Shown here piece by piece: positions 17,835 to 26,808 of a stretch of 64,000 nucleotides of DNA. Below the pieces are notes generated by a model, which saw only the letters and a program-made list of their open reading frames with translations, had not been told where the DNA came from and ran no database searches. The stretch is taken from contig NZ_SJPV01000007.1 in NCBI RefSeq assembly GCF_007860135.1, positions 388,253-452,252 of the forward strand, given 5' to 3'. The translations under genes and the position numbers were made by a program. The first letter of the stretch is position 1; every line of letters begins with the position of its first letter. This DNA comes from Novipirellula artificiosorum (GTDB lineage: Bacteria > Planctomycetota > Planctomycetia > Pirellulales > Pirellulaceae).

Positions 17835-18257
17835 TGTTCTAAATCACCTACACTCGACCAACACGTAACTGATTCAGGGCAAACATGCCCGTCCACAGCC
17901 TGAAATCTCCGCGACCGCGTTCACACCCACGGTGACTCGCCGATCTTTCAGCCGCATGGCCACTCGTTCAACAAAGAAATCGAAACGAAATGGAAAATCT
18001 TCGGTGCTCCACCGCGGAGCACCCGTCATACCTACAATTCATAAGGCATTTCTGCCGTCGGCTGCAAAACAACCAATGCCCGGCGTCACCTCGCCAGCGT
18101 TGCCAGCCGCCCTTTTGGCGGTTGGACTGCCACAAAGCTTCCGTAGTTGTTGCGAAAAGTGCCGTCGCTTGCAATTGCCGAAACGGAAAAAACAGCGTTT
18201 CATCACCAGATTTTTCTTTCCCGACTCAGCAAACGGGTTCGAGCCGTCACCGACGAG
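17835..18257. other. Leader/spacer between tRNA-Thr and tuf
   Basis: 423 nt without a credible gene. The short open frames here have no ribosome-binding sites or protein-like composition. It would be transcribed as the tuf 5' leader if the tRNA cluster and tuf are co-transcribed. Confidence 0.5.
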
Positions 18258-18329
18258 AGCTGCTGATGGGATTTGAACCCATGACCTCATCCTTACCAAG
18301 GAGGCGCTCTACCACTGAGCTACAGCAGC
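18258..18329 (-). tRNA. tRNA-Thr (GGT anticodon)
   Basis: Acceptor GCTGCTG/CAGCAGC, D arm TAGCTCAGTGGTAGAGC, anticodon loop TTGGTAA (GGT), T loop GGTTCAAATCC. One anticodon-stem mismatch appears in my manual fold. Fourth tRNA of the Thr-Tyr-Gly-Thr-tuf arrangement. Confidence 0.93.
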
Positions 18330-18342
18330 AGAAAAGCCCTCG

Positions 18343-18396
18343 GCGAACAGCCATCAGCGATCAGCTTTCAAAAGCTAGCCGCTGATCGCTGTTCGC
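18343..18396. repeat. Inverted repeat between tRNA-Thr and tRNA-Gly
   Basis: GCGAACAGC at 18343-18351 pairs with GCTGTTCGC at 18388-18396, with further pairing of the inner CAGCGATCAGC and GCTGATCGCT segments. It could be a processing hairpin in the polycistronic tRNA transcript or a degenerate intergenic repeat. Confidence 0.5.
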
Positions 18397-18412
18397 TTTC
18401 AGCTTTTCCAAA

Positions 18413-18483
18413 AGCGGGTGAAGGGAATCGAACCCTCGTATTCAGCTTGGAAGGCTGCTGCTCTACCATTGAGCTACACCCGC
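18413..18483 (-). tRNA. tRNA-Gly (TCC anticodon)
   Basis: Acceptor GCGGGTG/CACCCGC, D arm TAGCTCAATGGTAGAGC, anticodon loop with TCC, T arm GAGGGTTCGATTCCCTT. 71 nt including the discriminator. Confidence 0.94.
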
Positions 18484-18555
18484 CTAAGAAGTGAAGGAAG
18501 AAGGAGGAAGTTCGAAATTCCCGACTTCATACTTCTCACTTCAAACTTCCGGCAG

Positions 18556-18637
18556 TGGGGGCTACAGGATTCGAACCTGTGTAGGCGTAGCCAACGGATT
18601 TACAGTCCGTCTCCTTTAACCACTCGGACAAACCCCC
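18556..18637 (-). tRNA. tRNA-Tyr (GTA anticodon)
   Basis: 82 nt with a long variable arm. Acceptor GGGGGTT/AGCCCCC, anticodon loop CTGTAAA (GTA), T arm CAGGTTCGAATCCTG, discriminator A. Confidence 0.94.
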
Positions 18638-18751
18638 GAATCTTCTTCTCAACTTTGCTTCTCGACCGAACTTATCAAACTCGTTCGAGTCGCATTGTCG
18701 AACCCCACACGCAAACTGCCAAGTGGGGGCAAACTTGTTTTCTGTTCGGCT

Positions 18752-18785
18752 TCCTCGTCTCCGTCTTTCCTCGTCTCCGTCTTTC
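18752..18785. repeat. 16-bp tandem repeat, two copies
   Basis: TCCTCGTCTCCGTCTT repeated twice in the spacer between tRNA-Tyr and tRNA-Thr. Non-coding. Confidence 0.6.
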
Positions 18786-18861
18786 GCTGGTTCCAACGAC
18801 AATTCGTCTTCGTTGACCGCGAGGCCCCCACCGAAGCGGGGACGCTGTGGGCAAGACGAAA

Positions 18862-18933
18862 GCCAGCGGAGGGATTCGAACCCACGACCGGCTGATTACA
18901 AATCAGCTGCTCTGCCAACTGAGCTACGCTGGC
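18862..18933 (-). tRNA. tRNA-Thr (TGT anticodon)
   Basis: Acceptor GCCAGCG/CGCTGGC, D arm TAGCTCAGTTGGCAGAGC, anticodon loop TTTGTAA (TGT), T arm GTGGGTTCGAATCCC. First gene of the tRNA-tuf cluster. Confidence 0.95.
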
Positions 18934-18992
18934 GGTCACTTCGTCCACCATCTCACCCCAATACGATTGGGTTCAACGATTTGGAAGGGCAG

Positions 18993-19020
18993 AGTGTAGC
19001 GATCCCTCGACATCAGGCAA
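18993..19020 (-). promoter_or_regulatory. Promoter of the tRNA-tuf-secE-nusG-rplK cluster
   Basis: On the minus strand TTGCCT (19015-19020), 16 bp, TACACT (18993-18998). This would start transcription about 55 nt before the first tRNA-Thr. It is the best sigma70-like match upstream of the cluster. Confidence 0.5.
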
Positions 19021-19164
19021 GGCGAAAATGCCGTTCCATGTGCTGAATCGGGCCAAATCGTTCGATTTTTTTCGATTTGCCGCCGGCTTCACCCGCGACC
19101 CACCTTGTCCATCCACCCTGCTCGCCAAAAGACACCCGGCGAAGGTGCGATGTTCGCGAATCGG

Positions 19165-19866
19165 CTACCGCCGCGGGAACGCGGCCGGTTCGCCGTACCA
19201 TGCTGGGAATGCGCCCATCCGCACCGCCAAAAGCACCGCCTTGCCGTGAAGATGCTCTGGCCCATGGGTGTAGTCCCATTCTAGACGCTCCTCGTACCTC
19301 AGCACCCTCAATCGACTGCTGGGGTCGCATGCCATCATCGCCAACTGGTTCGGTGAAAAGTAGTTGACCACGGCTCCTGCCGTTTCGCTGACCGGCGCTT
19401 CGCTAAACACGCCCGGCGGCTGGTCGCTCCCCGGATCCTCGATCGTGTGGACCTGAACATAAAGCATGCCATTGGCCGTCAGTGCCTCGGTCATCCTGCG
19501 CCACAAAACCGCGGAATCTTCGGGCGAAATGTGATCCAGCACCGTGGTTGCTACAATCACGTCAAAAGAATCCGCAGGCAACTCGACGTCCCGAACATCA
19601 ATCTCGTGCGTCTCCACACGATCGCGAACTCCGGCCCTGACCGCACGTTGCAGCACGCGCTCGAGTCCTCGGTTGCTCAAATCAACCGACAACACGTGGT
19701 AGCCCGCCAAGGCTAACGCGATCGAATCACGGCCCGCCCCCGCACCAAGATCCAATGCCTTGCCACCGCCACCGACTTGATCCAAATAGGCCGAAAGCGA
19801 GGCTGAGGGTTCTTCGCCATAGGCGACGTCTTCGCGGTCATAAGGTTCGTAAAAAGGGTCCGTCAC
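19165..19866 (-). CDS. Class I SAM-dependent methyltransferase (TehB/UbiE-like)
   Basis: Rossmann-fold methyltransferase, 233 aa from the GTG at 19866 (VTDPFYEPYDREDVAYG). Motif I is ALDLGAGAGRDSIALA, motif II SVDLSNRGLE, and FDVIVATTVLDHI is the post-I/IV region. I prefer this GTG because it has a GGAG upstream and a TACAAT -10 box at 19909-19914, between it and the longer ATG start at 19971, whose extra residues look non-coding. The substrate cannot be told from sequence. Confidence 0.85.
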   Translation of the reverse strand: MTDPFYEPYDREDVAYGEEPSASLSAYLDQVGGGGKALDLGAGAGRDSIALALAGYHVLSVDLSNRGLERVLQRAVRAGVRDRVETHEIDVRDVELPADSFDVIVATTVLDHISPEDSAVLWRRMTEALTANGMLYVQVHTIEDPGSDQPPGVFSEAPVSETAGAVVNYFSPNQLAMMACDPSSRLRVLRYEERLEWDYTHGPEHLHGKAVLLAVRMGAFPAWYGEPAAFPRR

Positions 19867-19908
19867 GGTCGTTGGGCTCCAAGGGTTTCTTTGCGTTATG
19901 CAGTTTAG

Positions 19909-19914
19909 ATTGTA
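19909..19914 (-). promoter_or_regulatory. -10 box of the methyltransferase gene
   Basis: TACAAT on the minus strand, 42 nt before the GTG start at 19866. No clear -35. Confidence 0.4.
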
Positions 19915-19948
19915 CCAGAACCGTTTCGGTCGCGGCGATGTAACGCCG

Positions 19949-20905
19949 CTACGCGGCCAGCCGTCGTGCAACCCGCTCCGGAGGCTCTCGCCAACGCCGA
20001 TGCAGCCACCAATATTGTTCGAGTGACATGCCGACGGCGATCGCGAGGTTGTCGTTGTACCATTGAGTCAAGGTCGTGACCGACGCACAGATGCCATCGG
20101 GATCGTTCAACGGGTCGGCCACCGCAACGCACCCCGCCTCAAACCGCATCGGCTGGCCTCCGGTCCGGATCGTGTAGCTGACCATCATCGGAGCATTCGA
20201 CCCCAGCGTAAATAACGCCAACGCTTTATGGCTCGACGCAGGAACCCCGAGGAAATTGACCCAACACCCCTTTGGCCCTGCATGTTGGTCCGCCAAAAGC
20301 GATAAGGCCCCGCCCGACCGCAAATGCCGATCGATCAGCGGCGCACAGCCTTCCTTGTCGACCATTTGCTGACCTTTCGCGCCGCGAAAACGTTGGACCC
20401 AGCGATCCAAGAAAGCATTGTCCAATTTTCGAGCAATCGTGGTCGTGCTAAACCCCATCAACCCAAGCACGTAGCCACCGATTTCAAAATTCCCAAAATG
20501 CCCGGTGACGCTAACTGTCGGGCGCTCGCTCAGTAAGTGGCCAAGCACCAATTGGTTGTCTCGGAACGTGACATATTGACTCCAATTCGTAAGGTGCAGT
20601 CGACGTTGTGCCCATGCGATCTCGCACACCATCAACAGCAGGTGCCGCCACATTTTCCGCGACAAGTGGTCACGGGCTTCGCTCGATGCATTGGGAAACA
20701 CCTTGCGGAGATTTTCGTCCGTCTCCGAATGCCGGATTTTGAGTGGGCCCGCTGCCAAGGCGGCTACGCCATCGGCCAACGATTGTCCCATGTCCAGCGG
20801 TAACGTCTGGATCACCGCGACCAACAGCCGGACCACCGCATATGCAGCAAAATCGACCGCTAATCCCGCCCATTTCTTCAGCGAATCTCGCACTGTGCCC
20901 ATCAT
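19949..20905 (-). CDS. LpxL/HtrB-like lipid A acyltransferase
   Basis: Lysophospholipid/lauroyl-type acyltransferase that adds a secondary acyl chain to Kdo-lipid A, 318 aa, normal for the family. The catalytic H(X)4E motif is GHFGNFE, followed by the conserved IARKLDNAFLDRWVQRFR and the LLADQHAGPKG block. An N-terminal hydrophobic segment (AVVRLLVAVIQTLPL) anchors it at the inner membrane. It implies an LPS-type outer membrane. Confidence 0.88.
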   Translation of the reverse strand: MMGTVRDSLKKWAGLAVDFAAYAVVRLLVAVIQTLPLDMGQSLADGVAALAAGPLKIRHSETDENLRKVFPNASSEARDHLSRKMWRHLLLMVCEIAWAQRRLHLTNWSQYVTFRDNQLVLGHLLSERPTVSVTGHFGNFEIGGYVLGLMGFSTTTIARKLDNAFLDRWVQRFRGAKGQQMVDKEGCAPLIDRHLRSGGALSLLADQHAGPKGCWVNFLGVPASSHKALALFTLGSNAPMMVSYTIRTGGQPMRFEAGCVAVADPLNDPDGICASVTTLTQWYNDNLAIAVGMSLEQYWWLHRRWREPPERVARRLAA

Positions 20906-20959
20906 TCGTTCTTCCCAAACAATCCCTTGACGCCGGCGCAGTGTAGCGGAAATCCCAGT

Positions 20960-22939
20960 TCAGCGAGAAGGCAGATCTCGTTCAATCAGCGGCGGAACAG
21001 GGCAATCGAGCAAATCAGCGATCCCACGCAACAATTCCGCTTCACGGATCCGCACTTTCCCGTCGGCACATACGGTCGCAGCACATCCATCGACCACTTT
21101 CCCCCTCAGCCGCTCGGTCACACGAGGGAACACTTTCAATGCGTCGTCAAGAGTCTTCAGCGTGCATTCGGACTCGGGCAGCAGATCCATCGATAAACCC
21201 ACTCGCCGAGCGCCAGCAGCAAATGCCATTTGGACGTCTTGTGTCGATTCATGGCCAACTCGCGCAAGCGTTGAAAGTAACACCGAGACTTCAGGCGTTA
21301 ACCGCTGCAGCCCATAGTAGTAGACAACCGGGCTTTGGACGGGGCCAAAATGCGGTCTCAGGTTCCGGCGTAGCACCTGCGCGAGCGTCCATTCGAACAC
21401 CGAGATTTTCGAATCGGCTCTCGCTAACGCATCAAACGATTGCATGAACGCCACATATTGAGGCTTGGACATTGCTGCCAACGACGGTAGCGTGACATCG
21501 ATCACGGGCAGGTAAGCCTTATCGGGTAGCCGGTCGGTCAACTGGCTCAATCGCTGGGTCAACTGAACCAGCGAGGGTTCGATCTTTTGGTTGAGCGTCG
21601 CCATCTGCTGAGAGCGAATCGTCGGCTCGCGATCGAGCAACAGCGCGAACACGACGGCACGTGCGGCATACGGATCTCGAGCGGCTTCGAGCAACTTCGG
21701 ATCAAGTTCGTCAAGTAATCCGGCGGCATAGCGACGATGGAACATCTCGGGCGTTCCGATTTGGTCGGCTGCATGATTGACCACATGCAGCGGGGCGTCA
21801 TCCGTCGGTCGCGAGTCAACCCTTGCGTCACCCGCAAATCCAGCAGCGCCCGCCGAGACGTCCGATCTCGATACATCCCCCACGGCTCGGCTGATGCTTG
21901 GAAAAACGCCATCCCAGCCGGGATCGATCGCCATGATCCGTTTTGGCAATGGCGGATGCGTGGCCATCAAGCCGGTCAAACCCTCAAAAACGCCTTGTGC
22001 AAAATACATGTGACTGGCGACCGTTGCGTTGGGGTGTTTCAGTTTTCCGTGCGAGTGCAGCCCGCCGATCTTCTTGAGCGCTCCTGCGATTCCGCCCGGG
22101 TTCCGCGTGAATTGCACGGCCGACGCGTCGGCTAGGTACTCACGCTGCCTCGACACGGCTGCTTTGATCAGCCCGCCCAGTAGCGAGCCAAGTGAGCCGA
22201 TGATGATCAGCGCAAAGGCGAAGCCCAGCAAATAGATCGGGGCCCCCCCACGCCCACGGCTGGAGCGACTTCCGCCGCCGCCGTAAGCGAACACGCGAAA
22301 CAACAATTTGCCGATCAAGGCCAGCAGCAAAATGCCATGCAGGATTCCTATCAGACGAATGCTCATCCGCATATCGCCATTGAGGATATGGCTGAATTCG
22401 TGCGCGATCACACCTTGCAATTGTTCGCGATTGAGGTGCTCGATGGCACCACGCGTCACGCCGATCACCGCGTCGCTTGACGAATAGCCGGCTGCGAACG
22501 CATTGATCCCGGGCTCGTCGAGCACGAAAACGGGCGGGACGGGTGTGCCCGAAGCGATCGCCATTTCCTCGACGATGTTCAGCAGGCGACGTTCGGCCAA
22601 ATCGCCGGTGCTGGGAAACGCCCGCTTGCCGCCAACGCTTTCCGCAACACTCATCCCGCCCCCGTGGCGAAGAGCGAGCACCTTGTAAAGTGTCCCCGAA
22701 AGGATCAACAATGCCGCGAACACCGCGGCCGAACTGCCAAGCTTCAAGGCCTGTCCCTGCTGAACCGCTATCCCCACCAGCTCACGGGATTGCTTTGCCG
22801 AACCCAACAGATTGGCCAAGAACGTGACAGCGAAAAAGGTGGCAGCCACGATGCTGATCGTTGCGATGATAAACATCGCGATCAGCCACACGGTGTTTTT
22901 CCGGGCCTTCGCTTGCCGTTCGAAGAAATGGGTGCTCAT
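20960..22939 (-). CDS. M48 family membrane metallopeptidase (HtpX-like)
   Basis: 659 aa, about twice the size of HtpX. Two N-terminal membrane helices, then the zinc motif HEFSH (180-184) followed by ILNGDM, two further helices, and REYLADASAVQF with the third ligand Glu. The C-terminal ~300 residues after LPKRIMAIDP are an uncharacterised helical extension. The gene starts 11 nt after lemA, a pairing (LemA plus M48) seen in many bacteria and usually taken to mean joint membrane-protein quality control. Confidence 0.9.
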   Translation of the reverse strand: MSTHFFERQAKARKNTVWLIAMFIIATISIVAATFFAVTFLANLLGSAKQSRELVGIAVQQGQALKLGSSAAVFAALLILSGTLYKVLALRHGGGMSVAESVGGKRAFPSTGDLAERRLLNIVEEMAIASGTPVPPVFVLDEPGINAFAAGYSSSDAVIGVTRGAIEHLNREQLQGVIAHEFSHILNGDMRMSIRLIGILHGILLLALIGKLLFRVFAYGGGGSRSSRGRGGAPIYLLGFAFALIIIGSLGSLLGGLIKAAVSRQREYLADASAVQFTRNPGGIAGALKKIGGLHSHGKLKHPNATVASHMYFAQGVFEGLTGLMATHPPLPKRIMAIDPGWDGVFPSISRAVGDVSRSDVSAGAAGFAGDARVDSRPTDDAPLHVVNHAADQIGTPEMFHRRYAAGLLDELDPKLLEAARDPYAARAVVFALLLDREPTIRSQQMATLNQKIEPSLVQLTQRLSQLTDRLPDKAYLPVIDVTLPSLAAMSKPQYVAFMQSFDALARADSKISVFEWTLAQVLRRNLRPHFGPVQSPVVYYYGLQRLTPEVSVLLSTLARVGHESTQDVQMAFAAGARRVGLSMDLLPESECTLKTLDDALKVFPRVTERLRGKVVDGCAATVCADGKVRIREAELLRGIADLLDCPVPPLIERDLPSR

Positions 22940-22950
22940 CGACCGTTTCC

Positions 22951-23556
22951 TCAGCTAAAGGAAACCTTTGGAGCCTGGGTTAAATTCTCGTCATCAAATT
23001 GCAGTAACTCACGATCCTGAGTGTGCCCAAAGGTGTTGGCAAAGATCACCGGTGGGAAGGTTTGTCGGTAAGTGTTGTATTGGGTAACCGAATCATTGTA
23101 GGCCTGACGAGAAAAACTGATCTTGTTTTCGGTCGTCGTAATTTCCTCGGTCAATTGGGCCATGTTCTGGTTTGCCTTCAGATCGGGGTAGGCCTCGGCA
23201 AGGGCAAACAAACGCCCCAATGCGCCCGAGAGTCCCTTTTCTGCGCCGGCCAAGGCCGCCATCGCAGCAGGGTCGCTCGGGTCCGCCGCCGCGCTGGTCA
23301 GTCCGCCCACCGCTTGGTTGCGAGCGTTGATGACCGCTTCGAGCGTTTCACGCTCATGACTCATGTAGCCCTTGACCGTTTCCACGAGGTTGGGGATCAG
23401 ATCATGACGTCGTTTTAGCTGCACCTCGATCTGGGAAAACGCATTGTCGACGCGGTTGCGAAGTGTCACCAATCGATTGAAAATCTGCACGCCGTAAAGC
23501 AGAAGCAACAGCCCCATCGCAAGCAGAACAACAACGATACCGATAATCAGAGTCAT
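22951..23556 (-). CDS. lemA: LemA family protein
   Basis: 201 aa. One N-terminal membrane helix (LIIGIVVVLLAMGLLLLLYGVQIF), then the LemA helical bundle with the signature NRLVTLRNRVDNAFSQIEVQLKRRHDLIPNLVETVKGY split over two conserved stretches, and ending with the typical FSRQAYNDSVTQYNTYRQTFP. First gene of a two-gene operon with the M48 peptidase. Confidence 0.95.
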   Translation of the reverse strand: MTLIIGIVVVLLAMGLLLLLYGVQIFNRLVTLRNRVDNAFSQIEVQLKRRHDLIPNLVETVKGYMSHERETLEAVINARNQAVGGLTSAAADPSDPAAMAALAGAEKGLSGALGRLFALAEAYPDLKANQNMAQLTEEITTTENKISFSRQAYNDSVTQYNTYRQTFPPVIFANTFGHTQDRELLQFDDENLTQAPKVSFS

Positions 23557-23596
23557 GACCAGTTTCCTCAGGGGTGCAAGGGTGGAAGGTGCCCTG

Positions 23597-23602
23597 ATTG
23601 TA
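23597..23602 (-). promoter_or_regulatory. -10 box of the lemA-M48 operon
   Basis: TACAAT on the minus strand, 40 nt before the lemA ATG. Confidence 0.4.
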
Positions 23603-23717
23603 GCAACTTCTTTTGCGTTGCATGGCCCCGGCGAGTTCCGCTATCCCAAAAGCCAGACGGGGTGATGCACTAGCTGGACTTTAATTTGAGGGTTGCCACG
23701 TTCTATTGCGAAGCGGG

Positions 23718-24542
23718 TTACTCAAAGAAATCGACGGTGCCACTTTTCATGTTGTAAACGGCTCCCACGAACTTCGCCTTCATCAGCTCCGGATCGGCAT
23801 GCTCAGCAGCCAAATAACGCAGACGCTTGACCGCAGCGACCACGTTGGCTCGGACAGCAGCAGAAACACGTTCTTTCGGGTCGGCAGGGTGCTTGTGATC
23901 CGACAACGTGACCTCGATCATTTTTAGCACCGCCTGCAACTCCATCGGCTCATGCGAACGCGTCTCGGCAGATTCCAAGGCGGCCGTGATCGCGCCGCAT
24001 CCCTCGTGACCCATCACGACGACTAATTGGGTATCCAAGTGCCTGACTGCGTATTCGATGCTCGCGGTCACGTCCGTTGCAACCAGGTTTCCGGCATTGC
24101 GAATCACAAAAAGATCACCGAAGCCTTGGTCAAAAATCAATTCTGGCGGCACGCGTGAATCGGCACATCCGACGATCACGGCAAACGGATGTTGGCCTTT
24201 CATCAGTGCGCTACGGCGAGACATGCTTTCGTGATCATGCATCGACGCTTCGGCCGCAAAGCGTTTGTTGCCTTCGGCCAAACGATCGAGGGCATCGGTT
24301 GCGGAGACCGCGGCGCTGACCATCGCATGGGGCTTCTCGGTCTCGGGCGCTAGCTCGGTCGCAGCGGCCGGTTCGGTGGCGGTCGCGGCGGGTGGTTCGG
24401 TTGCGTGGGCGTGAAACTCGGTGCTCATGAGCGGAGCAACCAGCACTGCGGTGAAGGCCGCAACCCCAACACCAACATTCCATCGACCGACCACGCGTCG
24501 GAGCGAGCAAACGTGGGAATCCTCAATCGTGGTGCAGTACAT
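23718..24542 (-). CDS. Exported beta-class carbonic anhydrase
   Basis: Zinc enzyme interconverting CO2 and bicarbonate. Zinc ligands and the catalytic dyad are present: Cys126, Asp128 and Arg130 in CADSRVPPE, His179 and Cys182 in GHEGCGAI. The 274-aa protein carries an N-terminal hydrophobic signal (VGVAAFTAVLVAPLMS) and an Ala/Thr/Pro/Glu linker before the enzyme domain, so it should act in the periplasm rather than the cytoplasm. A downstream start could remove the first ~20 residues. Confidence 0.92.
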   Translation of the reverse strand: MYCTTIEDSHVCSLRRVVGRWNVGVGVAAFTAVLVAPLMSTEFHAHATEPPAATATEPAAATELAPETEKPHAMVSAAVSATDALDRLAEGNKRFAAEASMHDHESMSRRSALMKGQHPFAVIVGCADSRVPPELIFDQGFGDLFVIRNAGNLVATDVTASIEYAVRHLDTQLVVVMGHEGCGAITAALESAETRSHEPMELQAVLKMIEVTLSDHKHPADPKERVSAAVRANVVAAVKRLRYLAAEHADPELMKAKFVGAVYNMKSGTVDFFE

Positions 24543-24716
24543 CGTCTCTTCGTTTTGTATCTTCGTTAGGGGAGTGGATAGCTAACCGCCGGGCGGCTGC
24601 CGCTACTTCAAACTTAAGCCGAAGCAGCGGACGAAGTTTACCTTCGCGGCTTGGATTGGCAAAGGCAATTTGGGGGCGTGTGCAAATTCCTCATAATCGT
24701 GATGAGTGACACGGAA

Positions 24717-24752
24717 CCCAAAAAAACCTCCGTGCGGTGAACACGGAGGTTT
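24717..24752 (-). terminator. Rho-independent terminator of pckG
   Basis: On the minus strand AACCTCCGTG, a 7-nt loop, CACGGAGGTT, then a T-run, 30 nt after the pckG stop. Confidence 0.85.
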
Positions 24753-24780
24753 CATTTTGTATCCCTTGGTCCAAGGAAAA

Positions 24781-26580
24781 CTACGCGTTCAATTTCTTCT
24801 CGAGCGAATCGAGGAAGACGGCCAATTCCTTCGGCAACTTGTCGCCAAACTTCGGATAATGGTTCGCCTTAATGTCCGCGACTTCCTTCTTCCAGCCGTC
24901 GAGGTCGACGCTAAGCAGTTCGTCCATGTCCTCTTGGGTGACACCTTCGGGCAAGCTGAGTTCGCCCTTGGCTGGCATCTTTCCGATCGGCGTGTCGACC
25001 GTCTTTGCTTTGCCGTCACAGCGATTGAAGATGTACTCGAGAACTCGGGAATTCTCGCCGAAGCCAGGCCAGAGCCATTGTCCATCGTCGGTCTTGCGGA
25101 ACCAGTTGACGAAGAAGACCTTTGGCAGCTGAACACCGTCCTGCTTGCCAAGATCAATCCAGTGCTGGAAGTATTCGCCCATGTTGTAGCCACAGAACGG
25201 CAGCATCGCCATCGGGTCGCGGCGAATCGTTCCGGCCTTCAAGTCCAACGCCGCAGCGGTGACTTCCGATCCGACGATCGAACCCATGAACGTGCCATGC
25301 GCCCAGCTGTCGGCTTCGTGAACCAGCGGAATCACCGAGGGGCGACGACCGCCGAACAAGAACGCGTCGATCGGAACTCCCTTGGGATCCTCCCAATTCG
25401 ATGCGATCGAAGGGCAATTGGATGCCTTGGCGGTGAAACGCGAGTTCGGGTGAGACGAAGGGCCTTCGCTCTTGCCTTGTTCCCATTCATTCCCTTTCCA
25501 ATCGATCAGCTTGCCTGGTGCGGGATATCCGATGTCTTCCCACCACACGTCGCCATCTTCGGTCAACGCAACGTTCGTGAAGATCGTATCTTTCTTGATC
25601 GACTCCATGGCGTTGGGGTTCGAATCCATTGACGTCCCTGGGGCCACTCCAAAGAAACCGGCTTCGGGGTTGATTGCGTAGAGCTTGCCGTCGTCGCCGA
25701 ACTTCATCCATGCGATGTCATCGCCAACGGTTTCGACTTTCCAACCGGGAATCGTCGGAACGAGCATGGCCAAGTTGGTCTTACCGCATGCACTTGGGAA
25801 CGCCGCTGCGACGTGCTTTTCAACGCCTTCGGGGTTGGTCAGCTTCAAGATCAGCATATGCTCGGCCATCCAGCCTTCGTCGCGAGCTTGTGCCGATGCG
25901 ATCCGCAGTGCCAAGCACTTTTTGCCGAGCAATGCGTTTCCGCCGTAGCCCGATCCGTAGGACCAGATCAGCCGCTCCTCGGGGAAGTGAGCGATGTACT
26001 TCTTATCCAGTGGGGCACAGGGCCAAAGACCACCATCGTCTTCGCCTTCGGCCAGCGGCTTGCCGATCGAATGCAGGCAAGGAATGTACTCGCCATCCGC
26101 TCCCAAAGCATCAAGAACCTTGGTTCCGACGCGAGTCATGGTGTGCATGTTCATGACAACGTAAGGGCTGTCGGTGATTTCAACACCGATTTTCGAAATG
26201 TTGGATCCAACCGGGCCCATCGAGAAAGGAATCACGTACATCGTACGGCCTTTCATGCATCCCTTGTACAATTCCTTCATCGTCGCCTTCAGCTCAGCGG
26301 GGTCGATCCAGTTGTTGGTCGGCCCAGCAGCTTCCTTGGTCTTGCTGGCGATGTACGTTCGGTTTTCGACCCGAGCCACATCGCTCGGATCGCTGCGGAA
26401 CAACAGGCTGTTGGGGCGTTTCTTCAAACGAGTGGCCAAACCCGCATCGACCATGATGTCGGCCATCTTCTGATACTCGGCTTCAGATCCGTCACACCAA
26501 ACGACCGCGTCGGGGGTCATCATTTCGGCGCATTCGTTGACCCAATCAATAAGCTTCTGATTCTTGGTCGGTAAATTCAT
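24781..26580 (-). CDS. pckG: Phosphoenolpyruvate carboxykinase (GTP)
   Basis: Converts oxaloacetate and GTP to PEP and CO2 in gluconeogenesis. 599 aa from ATG 26580 (MNLPTKNQKLIDWV), the expected length. The P-loop is FPSACGKTNLAML; RRPSVIPLVHEADSWAHGTF and VNWFRKTDDGQWLWPGFGENSR are GTP-class signatures. The start is fixed by AGGAG 5 nt upstream; the longer open frame reaching 27003 is spurious and would run into the divergent uvrA-like gene. A terminator follows. Confidence 0.95.
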   Translation of the reverse strand: MNLPTKNQKLIDWVNECAEMMTPDAVVWCDGSEAEYQKMADIMVDAGLATRLKKRPNSLLFRSDPSDVARVENRTYIASKTKEAAGPTNNWIDPAELKATMKELYKGCMKGRTMYVIPFSMGPVGSNISKIGVEITDSPYVVMNMHTMTRVGTKVLDALGADGEYIPCLHSIGKPLAEGEDDGGLWPCAPLDKKYIAHFPEERLIWSYGSGYGGNALLGKKCLALRIASAQARDEGWMAEHMLILKLTNPEGVEKHVAAAFPSACGKTNLAMLVPTIPGWKVETVGDDIAWMKFGDDGKLYAINPEAGFFGVAPGTSMDSNPNAMESIKKDTIFTNVALTEDGDVWWEDIGYPAPGKLIDWKGNEWEQGKSEGPSSHPNSRFTAKASNCPSIASNWEDPKGVPIDAFLFGGRRPSVIPLVHEADSWAHGTFMGSIVGSEVTAAALDLKAGTIRRDPMAMLPFCGYNMGEYFQHWIDLGKQDGVQLPKVFFVNWFRKTDDGQWLWPGFGENSRVLEYIFNRCDGKAKTVDTPIGKMPAKGELSLPEGVTQEDMDELLSVDLDGWKKEVADIKANHYPKFGDKLPKELAVFLDSLEKKLNA

Positions 26581-26741
26581 CTCTACTCCTGTAAGGGGTT
26601 TGACTAGTTGCCAGTGGGTGCTTGGCTGTAGGTAGTGGGTTAACCAGACTGTAGGGGAACTCTCCACACGGCCTGTCCCGCTGAGCCCATATCCTAGGGG
26701 TGTTTCACTGGCTCGCCAACGGTACCTCGCGATCTTGGCAG

Positions 26742-26747
26742 TACAAT
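26742..26747 (+). promoter_or_regulatory. -10 box of the UvrA-family gene
   Basis: TACAAT, 61 nt before the TTG start at 26809, in the spacer divergent to pckG. Confidence 0.4.
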
Positions 26748-26808
26748 GAATCGACGATAGCCTAAAATCCGCCGTTATTGACTTTTTCCTCTTCCGTAAG
26801 AGAATTCC

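Noticed and set aside
18536..18951. Short frames across the tRNA genes
   Set aside because: They overlap well-folded tRNA genes.
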